From Tubiluchus corallicola (lineage: Eukaryota; Priapulida; Priapulimorpha; Priapulimorphida; Tubiluchidae): DNA of 26,000 nt. The DNA is taken from assembly GCA_030141605.1 (NCBI GenBank), contig JAQGDQ010000672.1, positions 64,001 through 90,000 on the forward strand, given 5' to 3'. Under the pieces are notes generated by a model. That model ran no database searches, was not told the origin of the DNA, and saw only the letters and a list, made by a program, of their open reading frames with translations. Both the position numbers and the translations under genes were made by a program. Positions 9,521-17,468 of this stretch are shown one piece after another; the stretch's first letter is position 1; every line of letters starts with the position of its first letter.

Positions 9521-9944
9521 TCTGATACTATTGTTGTGTGCAGCACACAGTCTGATACTATTGTTGTGTGCAGTACACAGCCTGATACTATTGTTGTGTG
9601 CAGTACACAGTCTGATACTATTGTTGTGTGCAGTACACAGTCTGATACTATTGTTGCGTGCAGTACACAGTCTGATACTATTGTTGTGTGCAGTACACAG
9701 TCTGATACTATTGTTGTGTGCACTACACAGTCTGATACTATTGTTGTGTGCAGCACACAGTCTGATACTATTGTTGTGTGCAGCACACAGTCTGATACTA
9801 TTGTTGTGTGCAGTACACAGTCTGATACTATTGTTGTGTGCAGTACACAGTCTGATACTATTGTTGTGTGCAGTACACAGTCTGATACTATTGTTGTGTG
9901 CAGTACACAGTCTGATACTATTGTTGTGTGCAGTACACAGTCTG
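9521..9944. repeat. 30 bp minisatellite, 14 copies, next to the intron acceptor
   Basis: Unit TCTGATACTATTGTTGTGTG plus CAGTACACAG, very homogeneous, with only single-base variants (for example CAGCACACAG and GCGTG). TGTGTGCAGTACACA inside each unit is an imperfect inverted repeat. It begins about 32 bp from the desaturase splice acceptor. The unit length is divisible by three, so it gives long periodic peptides in several frames that are not genes. Confidence 0.95.
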
Positions 9945-10222
9945 TTTATCACACCAATACTATAATTAGTCCATAAAGACATACAGTAAACGTTGCTGCA
10001 GTAACTCCTAATAGAGTGATTTTTAACATCATCTGAACAAACAGAAAATGTTCATATTAGAGAGTTAATCCGTATATAAAACAGACTATTCTAGTTTTTG
10101 AATGTCACAGACTAGTGAACATTACATGACCAAGATATTTTTGATAGGAACTGTATTGATTAGCATACTAATCTTAAAAACCCCAGTATGAATAACAGAA
10201 CACTAAATTTAAAAAACATTAG

Positions 10223-10429
10223 AACAACAATCAATATGGAAAGAATTCCATTACTAAGCAAACAATACAACTTTGGAATTCATTACCGACATCACTAAAA
10301 CACAGCAGCTCTTTATCAATATTCAAGTCTAAATTAAAAAAACATTTAATGACACGTTTTGAATATCCGACATACGAACACGACGACACCTACTCAAATC
10401 ATAATTTCATTTTTCCTAGACTTTACTAA
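10223..10429 (+). pseudogene. Non-LTR retrotransposon (CR1/L2/Jockey-type) reverse transcriptase C-terminus
   Basis: The frame reads YGKNSITKQTIQLWNSLPTS followed by LKHSSSLSIFKSKLKKHLM and ends at TAA (10427-10429). The pattern YGxxSIxxxxxxLWNSLP...SxxSxxxFKxxLKxHL is the well-known carboxy end of many LINE ORF2 proteins. An in-frame TAG at 10220 and lack of upstream RT domains show a 5'-truncated, dead copy. It sits antisense in the desaturase intron. Confidence 0.75.
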
Positions 10430-10588
10430 ACTAGTTTATATTTTATTTTTGAATTTCTAGTTGCACTTATAGTTTAGCTTGCACCAGACGCATTTGCCCA
10501 GAACAGTGTATGTTTTTATATGAACTAACACTGATTGTCTGTCTTTGATTATGATGGTCAATGTTTTTAAAATGGCAAATAAAGATTT
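10430..10588 (+). mobile_element. 3' UTR of the LINE fragment
   Basis: Follows the LINE ORF stop and ends GGCAAATAAAGATTTTA, with an AATAAA directly before a trinucleotide tail, as in LINE 3' ends. The segment CCAGACGCATTTGCCCAGAA near 10485 has a diverged relative near 16665. Confidence 0.55.
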
Positions 10589-10714
10589 TACTACTACTGC
10601 TGCCGCTGCCGCTGCCGCGGCCGCTGCCGCTACCGCTACCACTACCACTACCACTACCACTACCACTACCACTACCACTACCACTACCACTACCACTACC
10701 ACTACCACCACCAT
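10589..10714. repeat. (CTACCA)n / (CTGCCG)n microsatellite at LINE tail
   Basis: ACTACTACTGCTGCC grades into GCCGCTGCC and then about 15 copies of ACTACC. It probably grew from the LINE's trinucleotide tail. Its ORFs (poly-Val, Ser-Gly, Leu-Pro) are artefacts of the repeat. Confidence 0.9.
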
Positions 10715-11574
10715 ATTTTAATTTAAATTTACTATTTTCATACAGCCTTGCTACTAATGAAACCTCTGTATGCAATAATTTCCATGGAAACAAAAAGTCA
10801 GACGGAAACGCATAACGACTTTCTAAACGAAAGGAAACAACGAACAAACGAACAAACAAACAAACGACAAACAAGCATGCAAACGCTCAATGAACAGAAT
10901 GTACAGCAACTGCATAGGCTGCTGTACACTTGGAGCGAGTCACTAGATTTAATCGATGTAAGCAAGGACAACGATGATCATTGGCAACCCTTCACTAGAC
11001 TACACACTGTGAGCCGTAATGGGTTAGACACTTAATGACAGACAGCGTAAATCTATAAGGCAAATATTTTTACTAAATTATGTGTAAAATGCAAACAGAA
11101 TACAATTTTAAGCCGGGAGGGGCAATTTATGCATGGAAAATACAGCAGATTCAGCCTTTGTGCGTTAATTTATGCATTCTGTGTTCCGCAAGTTAACATC
11201 TAACACCAAACAGTACGTGGTTGTAGCAGGACCGGTATCTGGCACGACCTCAAGGGAGTGCGTATAGTGCTTTTTGTATAGCAATCAGCAATTTATTTCG
11301 TGAAAATTAGATTTGTAATTAATGTTATCTTAAAGGAAAAGTCAAGTCTTTTGGGCAGATAGACTTACATGCGTTTTAAACATAAACTGTGGTAAAAAAT
11401 GTTAAAAGGATTTTGTAATAAAAGCGTGACAAACGGCTCGCGTAACCACTAGTATAACCACTTTAAAGTCGCGATCACCTCATGCTTGGGAACTCCCATT
11501 TTCAATGCCCATTCTTCTTCCAATGACGTCATTCGTCGTGTAGAAAAGTAGCGCGCTATTAATCTTCACCAAAA
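10715..11574. other. Intronic, no feature seen
   Basis: Unique-looking AT-rich sequence. It includes an ACAAACGAACAAACAAACAA stretch near 10843-10870 (imperfect tetranucleotide repeat). No exon or transposon termini recognised. Confidence 0.4.
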
Positions 11575-11726
11575 GTATAACAGGTTTTTAGTACAACGCC
11601 CTGAATACCTCACAGTAACACTGTACTTCAATTTTCCGTTTCACAAACACGTGCACGACGCTCATGGACTATTTTTGCTATTGAAAATTATGTTAGTTTG
11701 TGATGTCATCAATAGTTGAGCTCGCC
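11575..11726 (-). repeat. Dispersed repeat, copy inverted relative to 24361-24508
   Basis: The reverse complement shares several blocks with 24361-24508 in the same order: ATCACAAACTAACAT, CCATGAGCGT, GCACGTGTTTGTGAA, TTGAAGTACAGT and TTGTACTAAA. Identity is clear but degraded by small indels, as expected for an old dispersed transposable element. Confidence 0.65.
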
Positions 11727-12944
11727 CGTCGTTAATTAAATGTCTAATCTATTATTTAATTAGCAGAAACGCTTTTGCAGTATTAATTATGTTAAAATGT
11801 ATAGTTTTTATCGGACTGGAAAATGGGGTAGGAAAAATCATCCTGTCTTCCTTTAACTGTTGCTTTTGAAGAAACATGGGAAACCATGCGTTATACTTCA
11901 CATTCAATGCGTTTTAGTTCATTTGTTAAATTACTTAAACCACGTTGCTAAGAATGAAAGAAATTTGTACAAACCCACGCTAAGATTGACAGAGTGACGA
12001 ATGAGTTTGTACAATGAATAATAATCAAACTTGAAACGCGCCGATGAATGTCAGCAAAAGTTAGAGCCGAGTACAAGGTCCAAAGTGCAATAAACATGGA
12101 AAAATTTCTTGCGCAAACTGTAGACTCACAGAGCTAAAAATGGACCCCAGTAGAACGCAGACACCCGAAGAATTTATCTTTGAGTAATAAGGCAATGTCT
12201 AAGTTCCAAGAAGTAGCATTTAGTAGAACTCTGCACCTCACACTGCAGGGGGTGGCTAAAGTGGGCGGAGAGGACGCCCAAAGTGCGACATTCGAGTGAG
12301 ATGGTCCTAAAATAGTGCCATGCGTCACTTTGGCGAAATCATTTTTGGACTAATGCAGTGATAATCAGTTTTCTAAATCACATTCCTTCCCTTGCGATCC
12401 CTGGATTTTCTCATCTACTAACCCATTTTCCGTTTCTACGTATCTATTTTTGGTTTTTTCTACTATCCTTTATGGTGGTAATTATTAAAACAATTAAATT
12501 TACGAAACTGAATATCTTTTTAATTGCAATTTGATCAAAATGACTAATGTTCCACTTAAGATAGGTTACAATGTGTTTTCTGATCTGTTACTTAGGTATG
12601 ACGCATAGTTTCCCATTTAAAATTTATTAATGTGTTTGATATTGTATTTTTTGATGTGTAAAATAAAATTCATAGTTCATAGTAAGGATGGGTTTTTGGT
12701 TAGGGCAGGTAGATTGTGTAAAATTATGTTAAAGAGGGGTTAATCTACGACCAGTCTTCCTCAACCTTGTGAAAATGTTTTTAAAAGTTGCCATTTTTGG
12801 TTGGTATTCAGTTAAAAAAGTGGCTGTTACCTTGATGTGGTTTTAGTGATGAGAAACTTGTCTAGCATTTTGTCGCTTTGTGGTCATGTTGTAAGAGCCC
12901 CTTCTTTTTTATCATTGTAGCAGTTGGTTTACTAATGGTGATAA
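11727..12944. other. Intronic, possible LINE tail, otherwise nothing seen
   Basis: GTGTAAAATAAAATTCATAG with a second TTCATAG near 12655-12682 resembles a non-LTR 3' tail, but no coding remnant precedes it clearly. The stretch 12040-12330 is less AT-rich than its surroundings; its 64-codon minus-strand frame has no recognisable domain. Confidence 0.3.
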
Positions 12945-13087
12945 ACTTACTTACTTACTTACTTACTTTACTTACTTACTTTACTTACTTACTTTACTTA
13001 CTTTACTTACTTTACTTACTTACTCACTCACTCACTCACTCACTCACTCACTCACTCACTCACTCACTCACTAACTCACTCACTTAC
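12945..13087. repeat. (ACTT)n then (ACTC)n tetranucleotide microsatellite
   Basis: About 75 bp of ACTTACTT with occasional extra T, switching abruptly near 13020 to ACTCACTC for about 65 bp. It lies directly before the 41 bp array. Confidence 0.92.
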
Positions 13088-13173
13088 GTTGATGTTCTGT
13101 GTGTGTGCTTTGTATTATGTGTTATTCTGTAGTTATCACATTAACATCTAAGGTTGGGCAGTCAATGTGACTG

Positions 13174-15056
13174 TCCCGCCAGGAGAGTTTGAAGACAGTG
13201 AGTGGGGACAGGGTCCCAGCCACGAGAGTTTGAAGATAGTGAGTAGGAACCGGGTCCCAGCCACGAGAGTTTGAAGATAGTGAGTAGGAACCGGGTCCCC
13301 GCAGAGAGAGTTTGAAGATAGTGAGTAGGAACTGGGTCCCCGCAGGGAGAGTTTGAAGACAGTGAGTAGGGACCGGGTCCCTGCAGGGAGAGCTGAAGAT
13401 AGTGAGAAGGAACTGGGTCCCCACAGGGAGAGTTTGAAGATAGTGAGTAGGAACTGGGTCCCCACAGGAAGAGTTTGAAGATAGTGAGAAGGAACTGGGT
13501 CCCCACAGGGAGAGTTTGAAGATAGTGAGAAGGAACTGGGTCCCCACAGGGAGAGTTTGAAGATAGTGAGTAGGAACCGGGTCCCTGCAGGGAGAGCTGA
13601 AGATAGTGAGAAGGAACTGGGTCCCCACAGGGAGAGTTTGAAGATAGTGAGTAGGAACTGGTTCCCTGCAGGGAGAGTTTGAAGATAGTGAGTAGTAACC
13701 GGGTCCCCGCTGGGAGAGTTTGAAGATAGTGAGGAGAAACCGGGTCCCTGCAGGGAGGGTTTGAAGACAGTGAGTAGGAACCAGGTCCCTGCAGGGAGAG
13801 TTTGAAGACAGTGAGTAGGAACCAGGTCCCTGCAGGGAGAGTTTGAAGATAGTGAGTAGGAACCGGGTCCCTGCAGGGAGAGTTTGAAGATAGTGAGTAG
13901 GAACCGGGTCCCTGCAGGGAGAGTTTGAAGATAGTGAGTAGGGACCGGGTCCCAGCCAGGAGAGTTTGAAGATAGTGAGTAGGAACCGGGTCCCTGCAGG
14001 CAGAGTTTGAAGATAGTGAGTAGGAACCGGGTCCCTGCAGGGAGAGTTTGAAGATAGTGAGTAGGAACCGGGTCCCCACAGGGAGAGTTTGAAGATAGTG
14101 AGTAGGAACCGGGTCCCTGCAGGGAGAGTTTGAAGACAGTGAGTAGAAACCGGGTCCCTGCAGGGAGAGTTTGAAGACAGTGAGTAGAAACCGGGTCCCT
14201 GCAGGGAGAGTTTGAAGATAGTGAGTAGGAACCGGGTCCTTGCAGGGAGAGTTTGAAGATAGTGAGTAGGAACCGGGTCCCTGCAGGGAGAGTTTGAAGA
14301 TAGTGAGTAGGGACTGGGTCCCAGCCAGGAGAGTTTGAAGATAGTGAGTAGGAACCGGGTCCCTGCAGGCAGAGTTTGAAGATAGTGAGTAGGAACCAGG
14401 TCCCTGCAGGGAGAGTTTGAAGATAGTGAGTAGGAACCGGGTCCCCACAGGGAGAGTTTGAAGATAGTGAGTAGGAACCGGGTCCCAGCCAGGAGAGTTT
14501 GAAGATAGTGAGTAGAAACAGGGTCCCAGCCAGGAGAGTTTGAAGACAGTGAGTAGGAACCGGGTCCCAGCCAGGAGAGTTTGAAGATAGTGAGTAGGAA
14601 CCGGGTCCCCGCCAGCAGAGTTTGAAGATAGTGAGTAGGAACCGGGTCCTTGCAGGGAGAGTTTGAAGATAGTGAGTAGAAACCGGGTCCCTGCAGGGAG
14701 AGTTTGAAGATAGTAGTGAGTAGGAACTGGGTCCCTGCAGGGAGAGTTTGAAGATAGTGAGTAGGAACCGGGTCCCTGCAGGGAGAGTTTGAAGACAGTG
14801 AGTAGAAACCGGGTCCCTGCAGGGAGAGTTTGAAGATAGTGAGTAGGAACTGGGTCCCTGCAGGGAGAGTTTGAAGATAGTGAGTAGGAACAGGGTCCCT
14901 GCAGGGAGAGTTTGAAGATAGTGAGTAGGAACAGGGTCCCTGCAGGGAGAGTTTGAAGATAGTGAGTAGAAACCGGGTCCCTGCAGAGAGAGTTTGAAGA
15001 TAGTGAGTAGGAACAGGGTCCCTGCAGGGAGAGTTTGAAGATAGTGAGTAGGGACC
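13174..15056. repeat. 41 bp satellite, about 46 copies, with higher-order structure
   Basis: Unit AGTTTGAAGATAGTGAGTAG plus GAACCGGGTCCCTGCAGGGAG. Most copies contain the perfect 12 bp palindrome TCCCTGCAGGGA; variant classes carry CCCAGCCAGGAG or CCCCACAGGGAG there. A nine-unit block repeats exactly 369 bp apart (13941 and 14310, confirmed by the GCAGGCAG and CCCCACAG variants at the same offset). The minus strand has no stop in any frame of the consensus, so ORFs of 657 and 730 codons arise without being genes. Confidence 0.95.
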
Positions 15057-15450
15057 GAAATCTGAATCTTGACTCACATAATGACCGTTTTCCTTTGGTG
15101 GTAATTTTGTACTTGTGTACCGTTGTAGATTGCATGATTTGCTGTTGTTTGTCTGTTTTTGTTGTTTGCGTGCGGTGTTGATGTCATTTGAGTTAATTAC
15201 GTTGTGTTTCTTTGCATTTCTGTAAGATGGCGCCACAAATGCAGTGCACGTTTTAACATGTTTTTTGCTGGCTCCTACAGGTATTTTACACATTTTGTTT
15301 AACAGCTTACGCATACATACGTGTTTACTGTACTGTATTATGTGTCTACGAGACCAACATGAATTTTGCTATTTAAAACACCGAAGTCTACACTTAGTGG
15401 AGTCAGTAATTTAGTAATATCAGTAATATAAATGACTTAACCTAGCCACT
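15057..15450. other. Intronic, no gene seen
   Basis: Unique-looking sequence between the 41 bp array and a G13 run. TAAGATGGCGCC at 15223-15234 resembles the sequence around the desaturase ATG (AAAGATGGCGCC), but the plus-strand frame from it is only nine codons long. Confidence 0.4.
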
Positions 15451-15463
15451 GGGGGGGGGGGGG
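15451..15463 (+). repeat. G13 homopolymer
   Basis: Thirteen consecutive G residues at the 5' edge of the RTE-like fragment. Possibly a slippage-prone or misassembled site. Confidence 0.85.
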
Positions 15464-15659
15464 CAAGCCAGCCCAACTCAGTGCCGGTTCCAAGCCCGGA
15501 TAAATAGGGAGGGTTAGGGTCAGGAAGGGCATCCGCCTGTAAAAACTGCGCCAAAACCTCCTATGAATGAGTCGGTGAGACTTAAAAAGGTAAAGTCCAG
15601 AAAGAAGTGGTCAGACCCGCTCTAATCTAGAGAACAGTAAAAGTAGTGGAAGCCTCGCA
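15464..15659 (+). mobile_element. RTE-type LINE 3'-region remnant
   Basis: Contains AAGCCCGGATAAATAGGGAG and CAGGAAGGGCATCCGCCTGT followed by AAAAACTGCGCCAAAACC. This closely resembles a widespread 3' region of animal RTE-clade LINEs (recalled from general knowledge, not searched). It precedes the ORF remnant rather than following it, suggesting nested or rearranged copies. Confidence 0.5.
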
Positions 15660-15791
15660 AGATTGCGATGGTATGGACACCTGAAAAGAAGAGTCGGTGA
15701 AGATCATGTCGGAAGGGAAGACTTAAATGAAGAGATGGTCAACAATAGGAATGCGTGGAGAAGACTCATTCACAACGGCGACCCCGCATAG
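15660..15791 (+). pseudogene. RTE-clade reverse transcriptase C-terminus, internally deleted
   Basis: The frame reads RLRWYGHLKRRVGEDHVGRE, then a short segment and NRNAWRRLIHNGDPA before TAG. RLRWYGH...EDHVGR and WRRLI...GDPA-stop are the hallmark carboxy end of RTE LINE proteins. The usual basic Gly/Arg/Pro linker between them is missing, so the copy is deleted and inactive. GGGAAAAGCTGGCAAGAAAA follows, typical of the element's terminus. It is antisense to the desaturase. Confidence 0.75.
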
Positions 15792-15829
15792 GGAAAAGCT
15801 GGCAAGAAAAAGTAATATAAATGAATTAT

Positions 15830-16324
15830 AGTAACTCTGTCACTAATAGCATAATTACTCATGAACAGTGTAAAGTTTTTGTTTGTTCTGCCCATGACCA
15901 CAGTGCAACCTAGTGATACTGAAGTTTGAACACTGTTTGCCAGGGTTGAAAAAGTCAATTATTGAAGATAATCATGAAAAACTTGATCATGTCTAGCAAC
16001 AGGGCAAAAACTCAAGGTCGATAAACTCCTGACGTAGTTAACTGCTACTGGACCCAAGATCAGTCAAGATATATTACTGATATTACTAAATTATATAATG
16101 TAATACGTGTTATGTTAGTTTCGTAATGTCGAATGTATAAATAGTGTAAATGTAATGAGTGAATTTTATGTAATGTAAAGCATGTTTCTGTTAATTGTGT
16201 CATGTCAAATGTATATATAGTGTAAAATATGTCATGTAAAATTTAATGTACTTTTGTAATATTGTTTGTAAATATGTTCATTTATTGTATATAATTAGGC
16301 CTTAGTTTTGCCCTTTAGTTTTTT
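15830..16324. other. Intronic, AT-rich, short direct repeat
   Basis: AATGTCGAATGTATAAATAG near 16126 is repeated about 76 bp later as CATGTCAAATGTATATATAG. Otherwise nothing recognised. Confidence 0.4.
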
Positions 16325-16656
16325 TATAGGTTTTACACGTCAAATGTAGACACAGGAAAGTTCAAATGTGACTTAGGTAAGTCAAATGTAGACATAGGAA
16401 TTTCGAATGTGTTTTGGTAACTCAAATGTGACTTAGGTAAGTCAAATGAAGACACAGGAATTCCGAATGTGTTTTGGTTACTCAAATGTGACTTAGGTAA
16501 GTCAAATGTAGACATAGGACATTTGACTTGACATGTGTCTATATTTGATTTACCAAAAACGCTTAAGATTTGTTGAAAACCATTGTTAACACATTTGAAT
16601 TACCTAAATCTACATTTGAGTTAACGCAGGTCTACATTTGACATGTAAAACCTATA
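16325..16656. mobile_element. Foldback-type element with TATAGG...CCTATA termini
   Basis: TATAGGTTTTACACGTCAAA at the left end pairs with TTTGACATGTAAAACCTATA at the right. The left arm contains 60 bp tandem subunits beginning GTCAAATG at 16381, 16441 and 16501, and the right arm carries inverted versions of the same words (ATTTGAC, CTACATTTGA). Long inverted arms built of subrepeats and no ORF are typical of foldback transposons. Confidence 0.6.
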
Positions 16657-17060
16657 GTATGAACTGGACGCATTTGTCTTGAACAGTGTTGTTATCTTAA
16701 CATTACGCTAAGGCTTACTCAATTTTATTATTTATTATAATGAGTGAACCATTTTAAAGACAAACAAAGAATTAATATATATACACATAAGAATGAATGT
16801 TACTCTGAACCGAGGACTGTGGTCCAAATTTAGTATTTAATGTCTTTATATCTATGACTGGGATTCTCTTCTTGTTGTGGTTCATCAGCAATGGTGGCCA
16901 ATCTCTCCTGTGTTTGTGCGTTCTGGCTACATTTAGAAATTCTCATCTCAATTTTACAATTTATGCTCATTTTAGCAGCAGTTGTTGTATGGCGAGTTCG
17001 CATTCTTTCCACCATCTTTCACCAACAACAATGTCTAACAATAATTTTAATAGAGCCGAT

Positions 17061-17457
17061 TATTCGATGGTTAGGAGGGAGTATCGAACGTTCGAATTCG
17101 ATTCGAACGAGTTTCTTTAGTTTGAATTCGATTCGAACCTAAAATTACAAATTGGAATAATTCAGCACTTTAACCACATAACCGTCGCTTATCATTAACA
17201 CGTTTCAAACTTTCTACAATTAGCACAACTTAGCTGTGATTTTCGAGCACAATTCTTAAATAAATTATTAGTGATTTCACTGCAGAACAAAATCGAATAA
17301 TATACATTGTCTCTGTAAGATGGCTTTTTACTGGTGGCTCGAAAACTTGCTTAAAATTCTTTTAAACGGAGTTCGAATTCGAAATACCGAAATTCGGCTC
17401 GATTCGAATGCCACAAATTCGATTTGATTCGAATTCGCTTTCTGGTAGAGAATGAGC
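17061..17457. mobile_element. TTCGAA-rich repeat, possibly non-autonomous hAT-like
   Basis: Both ends carry strings such as GTTCGAATTCGATTCGAA (left) and GATTTGATTCGAATTCG (right), with AGAATGAGCACCCCG at the right edge resembling a hAT terminus. I could not find a matching CAGGG-type left end or an 8 bp duplication, so the family is uncertain. Confidence 0.35.
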
Positions 17458-17468
17458 ACCCCGACCGC

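Noticed and set aside
9309-9982. Open frames of 160-218 codons across the 30 bp array on both strands
   Set aside because: The unit is divisible by three and has no stops, so periodic ORFs are expected by chance.
10457-10874. Poly-Val, Ser-Gly and Leu-Pro frames
   Set aside because: Produced by the (CTACCA)n repeat.
12134-12328. 64-codon minus-strand frame in a less AT-rich patch
   Set aside because: No domain, no clear splice sites in frame, and within the intron of another gene.
13122-15314. Minus-strand open frames of 730 and 657 codons with leucine/serine/proline-rich repeats
   Set aside because: Two overlapping frames on the same strand encode the same periodic peptides because the 41 bp unit is not a multiple of three and its consensus lacks stops in every frame. 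They lie inside the desaturase intron and have no domain.
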